Of a stretch of DNA of 64,000 nucleotides, positions 1-8,496 are shown piece by piece. The stretch lies in contig NZ_CP110139.1 in the NCBI RefSeq assembly GCF_025979885.1, positions 4,112,001-4,176,000 on the forward strand. The letters are read 5' to 3'. The DNA is from Hymenobacter sp. YIM 151500-1. Lineage in GTDB: Bacteria; Bacteroidota; Bacteroidia; Cytophagales; Hymenobacteraceae. The notes beneath the pieces were generated by a model. That model did not search any database. It saw only the letters and a program-made list of their open reading frames with translations, and had not been told where the DNA came from. Numbering within the stretch: the stretch's first letter is position 1; the number at the start of each line of letters is the position of its first letter. Position numbers and translations under genes: made by a program.

Positions 1-2172
1 GGCGTGTACACGGTGCGGGCCTATACCAGCTGGATGCGCAACGCCGGCGAGCAAACCTTCTTCAACCGGCGCGTGCCGGTGTGGCAGGCCGTACCGCCTG
101 CTACGGCCGGCTCTGCCACGGCCAGCACCAGCGCACCGGCTGCCGCGCCCAGCCGCGCCGGGGCCCGCCGAACCGCGGCCACTCCGCCCGATGTGCAGTT
201 TTTTCCCGAGGGCGGTGCCTACGTGGCCGGCCTCGAAACGGTGGTGGGCGTGAAGGCCGCCGACGCCAGCGGCCTGGGCCTGGCCGTGCAGGGCGTTGTC
301 CTTGACGACCAGAACCAGGAGGTTATCCGCTTTCAGACGCCCGCCCTGGGCATGAGCGCCTTTCCGCTGACGCCCGCGCCGGGCCGCCGCTACCGGGCCC
401 GCGTGACCCTGCCCGAGGGTGGCGGCACCCGCGAGTATCCGCTGCCGGCCGTGCAGCCCAGCGGCTGGGTGCTCAACGTGCGCGAGGTGGGCCCCAACTT
501 CCTGGTGCTGGTGCGGCGCCAGACTGCGCCGGGCACGGCTGCAGCGCCCGAGGCGCTACAGCTGGTGGCCCACGTGCGGGGCCTGCCCGTGTACGCCGGC
601 CAGGGCCAGATGGAGCCGGGCCGGACGTTTTCGGCCACTATTCCGCGCAGCAAGTTTCCGGCCGGGGTGGCCCACTTCACCGTGTTTGACGGGCAGCAGG
701 TGGCGCAGGCCGAGCGCCTGGCCTTCGTGGCTCCGCCGCCCGGCCTGCGCCTGAGCCTCCGGCCCGACAAGGCCAGCTACGGCCCGCGCCAGCTCGTGAC
801 TCTGAGCCTGGACGTGCGCGACGCGGCCGGGCAGCCCGCGGCAGCCAACCTCTCGGTGGCCGTTACCAACCAGGCCGGCCTGCCCACCGCCGGCACCGAC
901 AGTAACACCCTGCTTTCTCACCTGCTGCTGACCTCGGAGGTGAAAGGTTACGTGCAGGACCCCGGCTACTACTTCCGCGCCCCCAGCTACGAAACGGCCC
1001 GCGCCCTCGACCACCTGCTGCTCACCCAAGGCTGGAGCCGTTTTGTGTGGCGCGAGGTGCTGGCCGGCACCAACCCGGTGCTGACCTACCCGTTTCCGCT
1101 GGAGCGCCAGGGCCTGACCCTGAGCGGGCGGGTGGTGCGGGCCGGGGCTGCCACGAAGCCGTTGCCCAACAGCGCCCTGACCTTGTTTATGGCCAATGAA
1201 AAAAGCGTCATTGCCACCAACGCCAATGCCCAGGGCGACTTCCTGTTCATGGGCTTTCCGGGCAAAGACACCACCCAGGTACTCTTGCAGGCCCGCTCCG
1301 AAAAAGGGGCCCGCAACGCCCTGCTGCGCCTCAACGACCTATGGCCCGCGCCAGTGGCCCTGCCGCCCGCGCCGCCCCTGCCGGCGCCTTCACCCGAAGT
1401 GGCTCAGTACGGCCAGCGCAGCCGCCAGCAGCAGGTGCTGGAACGCCGCTTCCGCCCCGACTCCACCGGCACCATTCTGCTGCGCAACGTGACGGTGAAG
1501 GGCCAGAAGCCCGCCCCGCGCCCCGACCCCCGCGCCCTGCACGGCAACTCTGCTGATGCCGTACTCCGCCCCGACGCCATTCCCGGCTCGGCCTCGTTCA
1601 CCAACGTGCTGGAGCTACTTCAGGGCCGCGTGGCGGGGGTGCAGGTGCTGCGGCAGGGCGCTTCGTACCAAGTGCAGATTCGGGGGGTGAGTAGCATTAT
1701 GGGGTCCTCGCAGCCGCTGTTTATTATTGATGGCATTGCGGTGAGCGACGTGGACGCCGTGGTGGCTATTCCGGTGATGGACGTGGAGCGGGTAGAGGTG
1801 CTGAAAGGAGCCTCGGCGGCCATCTACGGCAGCCGCGGAGGCAATGGCGTCATTGCCATTTTCACCAAGCAAGGCAACCCCGACTACGACTACTCCAAGC
1901 AGCCGGCCGCGGGCGTGGCCACCCGCCGCCTGCCAGCCTACTACCGGGCCCGTGAGTTCTACGCGCCCCGCTACGAGCGAGCTTCCTCTCAGCCCGACCC
2001 CCGCGCCACCACGCTCTTCTGGGCTCCCACGGTACAAGTGCCCACCTCCGGCCAGGCCCAGCTCACCTTCTATACCGCCGACCAGGCCGGCACCTTCCGC
2101 GTGGCCGCCGAAGGCCTCACGCCCACCGGCGACGCCCTTGGTGCTGAAGCTGTGCTGGCGGTAACGAAATAA
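1..2172 (+). CDS. TonB-receptor plug-domain protein with macroglobulin-like N-terminal part (5'-truncated by window)
   Basis: The frame is open from base 1, so the gene starts upstream and only about 723 C-terminal residues are seen. The visible N-terminal part (LRAYT/W-type motif, then an FFPEGG segment near residue 65) resembles the alpha-2-macroglobulin-like beta domains of large Bacteroidota envelope proteins. A carboxypeptidase-like regulatory domain follows at about residues 370-440. A TonB-receptor plug domain sits at about 525-625, with the typical LLQGRVAGV, FIIDG and VEVLKGASAAIYGSRGGNGVI motifs. There is no beta-barrel after the plug: the protein ends about 95 residues later. Such plug-only proteins are probably anchored at the outer membrane and take part in surface assembly or uptake; the substrate is unknown. 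The family is clear, the function is not. Confidence 0.85.
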   Translation, partial: GVYTVRAYTSWMRNAGEQTFFNRRVPVWQAVPPATAGSATASTSAPAAAPSRAGARRTAATPPDVQFFPEGGAYVAGLETVVGVKAADASGLGLAVQGVVLDDQNQEVIRFQTPALGMSAFPLTPAPGRRYRARVTLPEGGGTREYPLPAVQPSGWVLNVREVGPNFLVLVRRQTAPGTAAAPEALQLVAHVRGLPVYAGQGQMEPGRTFSATIPRSKFPAGVAHFTVFDGQQVAQAERLAFVAPPPGLRLSLRPDKASYGPRQLVTLSLDVRDAAGQPAAANLSVAVTNQAGLPTAGTDSNTLLSHLLLTSEVKGYVQDPGYYFRAPSYETARALDHLLLTQGWSRFVWREVLAGTNPVLTYPFPLERQGLTLSGRVVRAGAATKPLPNSALTLFMANEKSVIATNANAQGDFLFMGFPGKDTTQVLLQARSEKGARNALLRLNDLWPAPVALPPAPPLPAPSPEVAQYGQRSRQQQVLERRFRPDSTGTILLRNVTVKGQKPAPRPDPRALHGNSADAVLRPDAIPGSASFTNVLELLQGRVAGVQVLRQGASYQVQIRGVSSIMGSSQPLFIIDGIAVSDVDAVVAIPVMDVERVEVLKGASAAIYGSRGGNGVIAIFTKQGNPDYDYSKQPAAGVATRRLPAYYRAREFYAPRYERASSQPDPRATTLFWAPTVQVPTSGQAQLTFYTADQAGTFRVAAEGLTPTGDALGAEAVLAVTK

Positions 2173-2263
2173 GAGCTACAAGCTGCAAGCCGTAAGCTGC
2201 AAGCTCTACACTAAAACGAGCTTGTGGCTTACGGCTTGTGGCTTACGGCTTGCAGCTTTAGCT
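2173..2263. repeat. Tandem and inverted repeat between convergent genes
   Basis: Short units of the type GCTTGCAGCTTACGG occur in tandem on the right half and inverted on the left half, so the transcript can fold into a long stem. The element lies exactly between the stop codons of two convergent genes and may act as a bidirectional terminator. It has no T-tract, so the terminator role is an inference. Confidence 0.55.
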
Positions 2264-2746
2264 GCGAAACGGGTGGCGGCCGGCGGCCAGGCGGGTCACC
2301 AGCTCCACGGTGCGCCGGGCCCGGGTTTCGGCCTGGCGGGCCGAGGCCACGTGGTAGGCCACGGCGCGGCGCATGCCGGCCGTAAGCCGCTGGAAGCCGG
2401 CCTCGGCTTCGGGCCAGGCGGCCAGGGCTTCCGTCAGCTCCTCGGGCAGGTCGATGTGGTCGGGCTGCGGGTCGGGGGCCAGTGCCACGGTGACGCGCTG
2501 ACCCACCTGGATGCCGGCGCTGCGGCAGAGGTCTTTGTTCAGCATCAGGTAACGGCCGCCGCCCGCCTGGCACAGCAGCCCCAGCCGCACCGGGTAGCCG
2601 TTGACGGTACCTGTTACCCGTTTGATGCCCTTGCCGCCCAGCGCTTCGAGCACCAGTGAGGGCACCTGGACCACTTGCGTGGGCATAAAGCTGGGCCCAC
2701 CGGCTTCCAGCGGGGCTTCAAACGTATAGGGTAGCGGTTCGGGCAT
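2258..2746 (-). CDS. YdeI/OmpD-associated family protein with DUF1905 domain
   Basis: This 162-residue cytosolic protein has an N-terminal DUF1905 beta-barrel (about residues 5-95, from YTFEAPLE through the GYPVRLGLL and RYLMLNKDLC strands). A short helical YdeI/OmdA-type tail (about 100-160) follows, with the pattern LPEELTEAL, then AWPEAEAGFQRLTAGMRRAV. Proteins of this build are common in Bacteroidota and are annotated as bacteriocin-protection or OmpD-associated, but their biochemical role is not established. The start ATG at 2746 opens directly with the domain. It appears to be a single-gene unit convergent with the upstream plug protein. Confidence 0.75.
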   Translation of the reverse strand: MPEPLPYTFEAPLEAGGPSFMPTQVVQVPSLVLEALGGKGIKRVTGTVNGYPVRLGLLCQAGGGRYLMLNKDLCRSAGIQVGQRVTVALAPDPQPDHIDLPEELTEALAAWPEAEAGFQRLTAGMRRAVAYHVASARQAETRARRTVELVTRLAAGRHPFRS

Positions 2747-2867
2747 ACGCGGCAGAAAGGTCGGGTCAGGGAAAGAGCTTGGTCAGCTGAATTGTATGGA
2801 CAGTTGATGTGAGAACGTCATGCTAAGCGCAGCCGAAGCATCACGCGTGCTGACCTTGCAGTGGTAT

Positions 2868-2987
2868 AGTCATGCTGAGCGGAGCCGGAGGCGCAGTCGA
2901 AGCATCTCTACCGCTTCGTCTGCACGGTTGAGGTTAGCCAGAGGTAGAGATGCTTCGACTGCGGCTACGCCTTCGCTCAGCATGACT
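2868..2987. repeat. Palindromic intergenic repeat, family A
   Basis: Two inverted arms of about 45 bp begin AGTCATGCTGAGCG and end with the reverse complement CTCAGCATGACT; the shared core reads CAGTCGAAGCATCTCTACC. A degraded, single-arm copy lies just upstream at about 2816-2845. A second full copy with an insertion is at 17407-17551. It lies in the 375-bp gap before the DsbA-like gene, in which no other feature was seen. Confidence 0.8.
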
Positions 2988-3121
2988 GTTCTTCTTGTTT
3001 AACTCTATCAACTGTTCGCCCGGTCTAGCTGAGTTACGGGCTGAAAGCGGGCTATGCGGGCGGGGTGAAACATTTTAGTGGCTGATTTCCTTATACCTCG
3101 TCTCACCCCAAAATTGCCGCC

Positions 3122-3820
3122 ATGAAAATAGAAATCTGGTCCGACATTGCCTGCCCGTTCTGCTACATCGGTAAGCGCCACCTGGAGGCAGCCCTGGCCC
3201 GCTTCCCGCACGCCGACCAGGTGCAGGTGCACTGGCGCAGCTTTGAGCTGCAGCCCGAGGCCCGCACCACGCCCGAGCGCAGCCTCTACGAAGCCCTGGC
3301 CGAAAGCAAAGGCCAAACCGTAGCCTGGGCCAAGCAGATGACCCAGCAGGTAGCCGGCATGGCCCGCGAGGCCGGCCTCAACTTCCAATTCGACAAAACA
3401 GTACCCGCCAACACCTTCCGGGCCCACCGCCTCATCCACCTGGCCGAGGCCCACGGCCGCCAGGATGCCATGAAGGAGCGCCTGCTGCGCGCCTACTTCA
3501 ACGAGGGCCGCAACATCGACGACCTGGCCACTTTGCAGGAGCTGGCCGCCGACGTGCAGCTGGCCGCCGACGAAGTAGCCCAACTGTTCACCTCCGACCG
3601 GTACGCCCAGGAAGTGCGCCACGACGAGTACCAAGCCCGCCAGATTAACGTGCGCGGCGTGCCCTTCTTTGTATTCGAGGACAAATACGCCGTGTCGGGG
3701 GCCCAGCCGGCGGAGCTGTTTGAGGAGGTGTTGCAAAAGGTATGGGCCGAAGCCCAGCCGGCGCCCATTCCTGTAGCCGGCTCCGGCGGGGCCGCCTGCG
3801 ACATTGACGGCAACTGCTAA
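3122..3820 (+). CDS. DsbA family oxidoreductase (FrnE-like)
   Basis: 232 residues with a thioredoxin-fold start (MKIEIWSDIACPFCYIGKR) and a CPFC active site at Cys11 and Cys14. The helical insertion of the DsbA/FrnE group follows, and the cis-proline loop is seen late in the chain as GVPFFVFE. No signal peptide is present, so this is a cytoplasmic FrnE-type disulfide oxidoreductase or isomerase rather than periplasmic DsbA. FrnE relatives have been linked to polyketide biosynthesis and oxidative-stress tolerance; the substrate here is unknown. The C-terminus has an extra Cys pair in GGAACDIDGNC, unusual as a tail and possibly a metal-binding or redox site. A strong hairpin follows at once. 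Confidence 0.88.
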   Translation: MKIEIWSDIACPFCYIGKRHLEAALARFPHADQVQVHWRSFELQPEARTTPERSLYEALAESKGQTVAWAKQMTQQVAGMAREAGLNFQFDKTVPANTFRAHRLIHLAEAHGRQDAMKERLLRAYFNEGRNIDDLATLQELAADVQLAADEVAQLFTSDRYAQEVRHDEYQARQINVRGVPFFVFEDKYAVSGAQPAELFEEVLQKVWAEAQPAPIPVAGSGGAACDIDGNC

Positions 3821-3830
3821 AGCACTCCTT

Positions 3831-3887
3831 AGCAAAACACCCCGCCCCCAACTAGCCAGGTGCGAGTTAGGGGCGGGGTGTTTTGCT
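3831..3887. terminator. Hairpin terminator after DsbA-like gene
   Basis: Perfect 17-bp arms (AGCAAAACACCCCGCCC and its complement), with further pairing inside. The right arm ends in TTTTGCT and the left begins AGCAAAA, so the hairpin can terminate transcription from both sides of this convergent junction. Confidence 0.85.
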
Positions 3888-3959
3888 GGAAGTGAATTGG
3901 GTAAGATGGTGGGTCGAAGTGCCCGCCGTCATCTTCCAGCTCAGGCCTGGCTTAGATGC

Positions 3960-4310
3960 CTACTGGCCGCGGCCGGCGTTGGAGCCGGCGCCGGAGTTGG
4001 GCTTGCTGGCCCGGCCCTGGCTGTTCTTGCCCATCGTCTCGATGTTGTAGCTGCCGGTGGCGCTGCCCTGGTTAACGGACTTTTTGGTGGAGCTGGAGCG
4101 CGACGCCCGCGTGGGGCCGGTGGCCGGGTGGGTCGAAACAGTTTTGCCGGCGTTGCGCTGGGCCATGGTGGTTTGGGGCGTGCCGGTGCCTTGGTGCTGG
4201 CGGCGGCTGGGAGTGGCGGTTTGGGGCGTGCCGGGGTGGGTGCCCGATTGCGCTACGGCTTCACAGGAAAAGGCGGCCACGGTGGCGGCCAGCAAAAGCA
4301 ATGATTTCAT
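3960..4310 (-). CDS. Small secreted low-complexity protein
   Basis: 116 residues with a clear signal peptide (MKSLLLLAATVAAFSCEAVAQ, likely cut after the AVAQ stretch). The mature part is rich in Ser, Thr, Gly, Gln and Asn, with no hydrophobic core. The PGTPQT / GTGTPQT segments are loosely repeated. No known domain is recognised; it is probably an unstructured periplasmic or surface protein. The signal peptide and codon pattern support a real gene. It converges on the DsbA-like gene and shares its terminator. Confidence 0.6.
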   Translation of the reverse strand: MKSLLLLAATVAAFSCEAVAQSGTHPGTPQTATPSRRQHQGTGTPQTTMAQRNAGKTVSTHPATGPTRASRSSSTKKSVNQGSATGSYNIETMGKNSQGRASKPNSGAGSNAGRGQ

Positions 4311-5023
4311 ACAAGCGACGGTGAGGACTATACAACGTGGGCCCGCAGCAGTGGGGCCCGTGGGGCGTACGGCAAAAGCCCTGGCAGTGTTGGTGTCGGG
4401 CTGAATGAGCCCTGGCCGGCCCCGGCGTAACCAGCACCCGGAAGCAGGTGGCGTTATTGGTTGGGGTGCCGGAAGGTGCAGAGGCGCGGGAGGCGGAGGC
4501 TTCCCAATTCAGCATGAAGCAGTTTGCAGTGGCTCCAAAACAGCGCCGCCGCCGGGCGGGACGGAGAGTGACAGGTGCTCTACCCCCGCGGGGGCGGGGC
4601 GTTTGGGCAAGGCACAAAAGCGGGGCGGGGGCTACTTGCGGCAGTAGTACCAGCCCCTGGCCAGCGGACCCAGCACGCGGGAAGTGCGCATACGCAGTGA
4701 CACCAAAAGCGAAACGACCTGAACTCTAGCCGATAAGCACGGAAATATGAATGATTTCCGCAACTCCTTCACCTAAGCATAACCTGGCGGCCACCCGTTC
4801 CACAGCTCGCGCGCCTGACAGGCTGCGTGCATGCCCGAAGCATCTTACGCCGCCACTTTGCTTCGCAGGCAGACGCTGTGTTGCCTGCATACGTCGTGAG
4901 ACAGGAGTGCTCGAATGCTACAAACCAAGGCAGACAACTTCCAGTAAGAAAATCTGCGTTAAGAAAAGGCCTGCCTACCGCTAAGCGGGCTGTGTGTTTT
5001 CCGCTCACCTTCACTTGCTCACT
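4311..5023. other. Gene-poor stretch
   Basis: About 710 bases with only short, unconvincing open frames on both strands. A small hairpin (GGGCCC arms) lies near 4338-4365. No tRNA, repeat family or clear promoter was seen. Confidence 0.5.
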
Positions 5024-5833
5024 ATGCGTCGTCGTCTTTTTCTGCTGCCGTTGATAGTGCTGGGACTGGCCGGGGGCCGCTGCAGCCCCAAAGCCACCGA
5101 ACCAACTACGGCTACCCCACCGCCCGCGCCGCCCGCCCCGGCCGACCCCGCCCGCCTGGGCGGCACCTGGCTGGTAGTGCGGCTTAATGGGCAACCGGTG
5201 CCGGCGCCGGCGGAGGCCCGCTTGGCGCCCCAGCTCGTTTTTGATGCGGAGCAGGGGCGGGTGAGTGGCTTTACGGGCTGCAACCGCCTGATGGGCAGCT
5301 ATACCGTAGCGGGCAGCACCATCCGCTTCGGGCAGGTGGCCAGCACGCGCATGGCCTGCGCGGGTCCCAACGCCGAGCCAGAGCTACTGGCCACCCTCAA
5401 CACAACCGAAGGCCTCACCTACGAGCTGAGCGGCGACGCCCAGCTGACGCTGCGGCAGGGGAGCACGCCGGTGCTGGAGCTGAGCCGGGCCGTGGACCCG
5501 GCTCATAATTCGCGCAACTCCCTCGACTGGGCCGGCACCTACAGCGGCACCCTGCCCTGCGCCGACTGCCCCGGCATCCGGACGGAGCTGACGCTGAACC
5601 AGGACCTCACTTACCGCCTGCGCACCCTGTATTTGGGCAAAGGCACTGGCAAACCCATCGAGGCGACGGGCGTCTTCCGCTGGGACGACGCCGGCCGCAC
5701 CGTGCGCCTGCCTGGCCTCGATGATCAGCCTGCGCACTACCTAGTGGGCGAAAATCAGCTTATCCAGTTAGATAAGAACGGGCAGCGCATCACGGGCAGC
5801 CTGGCCGAGAAGTACGTGCTGCGCAAGCAGTGA
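5024..5833 (+). CDS. META domain + NlpE N-terminal domain envelope protein
   Basis: From ATG 5024 the protein has 269 residues. A hydrophobic leader (MRRRLFLLPLIVLGLAGGRC) ends at a Cys that may be lipidated, although GGRC is a poor lipobox. A Pro/Ala-rich linker is followed by a META/HslJ-like domain at about 42-155 (GTWLVV, FTGCNRLMGSYT, TRMAC). An NlpE N-terminal copper-resistance type domain comes next at about 165-265 (WAGTYSGTLPCADCPGIRTEL with its CxxC, then a barrel ending YVLRK). The META+NlpE arrangement is widespread in Bacteroidota and is associated with envelope stress or metal tolerance. An upstream in-frame start at 4994 would place charged residues before the leader and is less likely. 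Confidence 0.85.
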   Translation: MRRRLFLLPLIVLGLAGGRCSPKATEPTTATPPPAPPAPADPARLGGTWLVVRLNGQPVPAPAEARLAPQLVFDAEQGRVSGFTGCNRLMGSYTVAGSTIRFGQVASTRMACAGPNAEPELLATLNTTEGLTYELSGDAQLTLRQGSTPVLELSRAVDPAHNSRNSLDWAGTYSGTLPCADCPGIRTELTLNQDLTYRLRTLYLGKGTGKPIEATGVFRWDDAGRTVRLPGLDDQPAHYLVGENQLIQLDKNGQRITGSLAEKYVLRKQ

Positions 5834-5959
5834 GCGGGGCCGGGTGGGCCGCCTAAGCAAGCTCAGGCATAGAGAAAACAGCAGAATATCAACCAACTAG
5901 GGTTGCGACTGATGCGTAAGGAAAAGTCGTTTTCACCTGTTCTTTCCGTTGCTCACCCC

Positions 5960-6232
5960 ATGGCTCAATCCAACCACCCGACGCCCGATTCTGGCTGGGC
6001 AGTGCCCGGCGGCCTGTCGCCCATCGTCAAAGAAGAACTGTACCGCGTCCTCGACGAGGAAAATATCCAGGAAGCCGACTTGTCCGGGAAGGCGCCCTAC
6101 CTGGCCGACAAAATCCGGGACACTTTCGAGAAGGTGTCCGGCGAAAAGCTGACCCCCGACCACCAGGAGGCGTTTCAGGCGCTGGTGAGCCGCGAGTCGC
6201 AGGAGTGGCTTTCGCGCCGGCCCCACGTGTAG
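5960..6232 (+). CDS. Small acidic conserved-looking protein, unknown function
   Basis: From ATG 5960 (MAQSNHPTPDSG) the product has 90 residues and is predicted soluble and mostly helical. A core of about 60 residues (IVKEELYRVLDEENIQEADL through VSGEKLTPDHQEAFQALV) looks like a folded helical domain. An upstream in-frame ATG at 5903 would add 19 residues with no leader character, so the shorter form is preferred. No family is recognised. Confidence 0.6.
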   Translation: MAQSNHPTPDSGWAVPGGLSPIVKEELYRVLDEENIQEADLSGKAPYLADKIRDTFEKVSGEKLTPDHQEAFQALVSRESQEWLSRRPHV

Positions 6233-6254
6233 GGGCTTTGAGGGTATCTGATGC

Positions 6255-6351
6255 AGAGACGCACTAGCGGGAGTCTCGTTGCCCGCGCCGGCAGAACACT
6301 GGTTGTTCAGGCGGTGTCGCTCAACGAGGAGATTCCCGCTAGTGCGTCTCT
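6255..6351. repeat. Palindromic repeat, family C
   Basis: Inverted arms of about 26-29 bp read AGAGACGCACTAGCGGGA on the left and the complement TCCCGCTAGTGCGTCTCT on the right, with a 42-bp loop. It is independent of the adjacent 6378-6582 element. Confidence 0.75.
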
Positions 6352-6377
6352 ACGACGTTCTCGAAACAGCTCTAACT

Positions 6378-6582
6378 AACCCACGTTGCGCAGGGCTTGC
6401 GGAGCCGCGTAGCGGCTGAAGGATTGTAGCTCGACGCCTGCTGCGCCGCCCGCGCCGCGTAGCGGTGCCAGAGTGCCCCAGCCTTTTCTGGCACCGCTAC
6501 GCGGCGCGAAGGTCTTTTCCGCTCGCCGTACTACAACCCTTCAGCCGCTACGCGGCTCCGCAAGCCTTGCGCAACGTGGGTT
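6378..6582. repeat. 205-bp foldback element
   Basis: Outer arms of about 42 bp (starting AACCCACGTTGCGCAGGGC, ending with its complement CTTGCGCAACGTGGGTT) enclose a second nested pair of arms (GCCGCGTAGCGGTGCCAG / CTGGCACCGCTACGCGGC). The whole region can fold into one long hairpin. The motif CCGCGTAGCGG recurs in both stem layers. No ORF was seen, and the build resembles a MITE or REP-cluster sequence. Confidence 0.75.
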
Positions 6583-6695
6583 AAGTAGTTGTTGACGCTT
6601 TCTCAACCAGCTTCTCTAGCAGAAGCAAATAGGTGGAAGCGCCTTGCAGAAACCGACCGGTCGGGCATCCTGGCTACGGGGACGGATGCAGCGCC

Positions 6696-7433
6696 TTAAG
6701 GGTGGCTGGGCGGCGCGGCTTTGGCGGCTTGCTCGATGCGCTTGGCTTCGTCCAGGGTCATGGGCTTGTACTGGATGCCCAGGCGCTGGGCGTTGGCTTC
6801 TACGGTGGAGTCGAAGCCGGCTTTTTTGCGCCGCTCGTTTACGTGGGCGGCATCTTTGATGGGCCAGATGAATTTTATCCAGTCGTGCTGGCCGGTGGTG
6901 GGGTTGGGTACGCTGTAGCCGCAGCCCTGGGTGCCATAGATCTGCTCCTGGCCCTGGTACATGAGGTGGCGGTCGAGCATGCGGGCGTAGAGGTAGAAGT
7001 CCACTTCGCCTTTATCAGCCATGTGCTTGACCAAGGGCAGGTACTGCGGGATGCGGGTGGAGTGCTGAATGACGAGCAGGGCTACTTCGTTGGTGGGCGT
7101 GCCCACGAGCGTACGGCCGGGGTAGCCGTACTGGTCGATGATTTGGGCAATGCGCACCACGTTGGTCGAGTCCTGAGCACTCATGCGCCGGCTTAGGTAA
7201 GGCCCCACCTGCTCGGGCGGGATGCCGGCAGCCCGCGCTACCGAATCGAAGCGGCTGTTCATGGTGGTGCCACCCATCATGAGCTTGCGGTAACGCTGGT
7301 CTACCACCTCAATGCTGTCCAGCTCCCGCTTCAGGCGTAGGTTGAGCGTGGGCTGGGTAGGGGTGGAGCGGCAGGCTGCGCACAAGGCGGGGAGCAGGAC
7401 AGTGAGGATAAGCGCGAGGCGGATGGTGGGCAT
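6696..7433 (-). CDS. DUF6624-type lipoprotein
   Basis: From ATG 7433 the product has 245 residues. The leader MPTIRLALILTVLLPALCAAC ends at a likely lipidated Cys. The body contains the pattern of the DUF6624 group: DSTNVVRIAQIIDQYGYPGRTLVG, then LLVIQHSTRIPQYLPLVKHM, then a basic YLYARMLDRHLMYQGQEQIYGTQ segment. Such proteins are common and uncharacterised in Bacteroidota. The C-terminus is Lys/Ala-rich. The 8-residue longer start at 7457 is unlikely because it puts a His/Pro stretch before the leader. Confidence 0.72.
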   Translation of the reverse strand: MPTIRLALILTVLLPALCAACRSTPTQPTLNLRLKRELDSIEVVDQRYRKLMMGGTTMNSRFDSVARAAGIPPEQVGPYLSRRMSAQDSTNVVRIAQIIDQYGYPGRTLVGTPTNEVALLVIQHSTRIPQYLPLVKHMADKGEVDFYLYARMLDRHLMYQGQEQIYGTQGCGYSVPNPTTGQHDWIKFIWPIKDAAHVNERRKKAGFDSTVEANAQRLGIQYKPMTLDEAKRIEQAAKAAPPSHP

Positions 7434-7583
7434 AGGAGGAAGATGAAGAGGATACACTGAAGGTTGGCTACTGCCTCGCCGCTGGCTAAGCTAGCGGTTG
7501 TTTGTCATGCTTTTACCTAACCCATACGCGTAGAAAGTAAGCAGGAGTGAGGCCAAGGCCAGCAGGATACCTAGAATAACAAA

Positions 7584-7611
7584 CGGCCGCTCCTGTAAAG
7601 AAGAGCGGCCG
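7584..7611. terminator. Hairpin downstream of the 7635-8324 gene
   Basis: A 9-bp GC-rich stem (CGGCCGCTC / GAGCGGCCG) lies 24 bp past the stop of the minus-strand gene. On the minus strand it is followed by TTTGTTATT, as expected for a weak intrinsic terminator. Confidence 0.55.
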
Positions 7612-7634
7612 GGGCAGATAGTGGAATAAGGGAG

Positions 7635-8324
7635 TTAGAGGGGAGCCGGTGCGGTGGGCTTCTCTGAGCGGGTGGCCGTGTTGATAACCTGGCGGGCCGA
7701 CTGGTAGGCGGCAAAGAACTGGGGCTGGGGGCGGCGGTAGCGCAGCAGAAACTTGTCGATGCGGTTGCGGAGCAGGGCGGTGGCCTGGCGCAGGTCGGCG
7801 GTGATTTGCTGCTTGAGGGCCTTACTGCTGGCGATGGTGGTGCGGGGCGCGGTCATCTCCGCCCGGAAGGCGTCGAGGGCGGCTTGCAGCTCGGTCAGCT
7901 CGGCGGGCGTCACGGCCTGGGCGGCCAGGGCCTGGGCGTGCTCGGTGGCGCGGGCATGGATGTTTTTGGCGATGCGCAGCAGGTCGTTGTCGGTGGCGCG
8001 CTGGAGCTGGCGCTCGGTGTAGTCAGCGTCGGTGTGGAGGCTGATGTTCTGGGTTTCGTCGGCCAGGGCGAGCAGGGCGGCGGCTACTTCGGCGGTGCGC
8101 TCGGCCAGCAGGTTCTTGGTGGCTTTCTTCACGGCGCCGGGGCTTTCGGTGCGGGCGGCACCCTGCTGGATGGTAGCGGTGGGGTCCAGGTCCTGCACCA
8201 GCTCGGCCAGGGTGGCGCGGGCCTTGGTCAGGGCCGTGTTGGCGGCGTAGAGGTCGGCGTGCTGGTTGAGCACGGCCAAGGTGGCCTGCATCATGGCGAG
8301 GCGGGCGCGTTGGCTATCTTTCAT
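7635..8324 (-). CDS. Helical protein of unknown function
   Basis: 229 residues, nearly all helix-forming: Ala, Leu, Gln, Arg and Glu in heptad-like order with few aromatics until the C-terminus. There is no signal peptide and no transmembrane segment, so it is probably a cytosolic coiled-coil or four-helix protein. The C-terminal part (DKFLLRYRRPQPQFFAAYQSARQVI) is the only stretch with aromatic residues and is the most likely conserved core. Codon use is typical of the window. No family is recognised. Confidence 0.65.
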   Translation of the reverse strand: MKDSQRARLAMMQATLAVLNQHADLYAANTALTKARATLAELVQDLDPTATIQQGAARTESPGAVKKATKNLLAERTAEVAAALLALADETQNISLHTDADYTERQLQRATDNDLLRIAKNIHARATEHAQALAAQAVTPAELTELQAALDAFRAEMTAPRTTIASSKALKQQITADLRQATALLRNRIDKFLLRYRRPQPQFFAAYQSARQVINTATRSEKPTAPAPL

Positions 8325-8496
8325 GCGGATAAAGGGGTTAAAGTACCGGGGAAATATAGAAACATACCGGTGTTATTGACTATACAGGGGTAGAAATAGT
8401 GTCGGCAGCCGGCGCAGGCGCTGCTGCCGCTGCGTCAAGGCACTGGGCCAGGGTGGCAATGCCTCAGATCAGCGTGCCAAGGCGCCGTACCGATGC

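Noticed and set aside
4448-4729. Arg/Pro-rich plus-strand ORF in the 4.3-5.0 kb gap
   Set aside because: Composition looks like random high-GC sequence and no domain or start context supports it.
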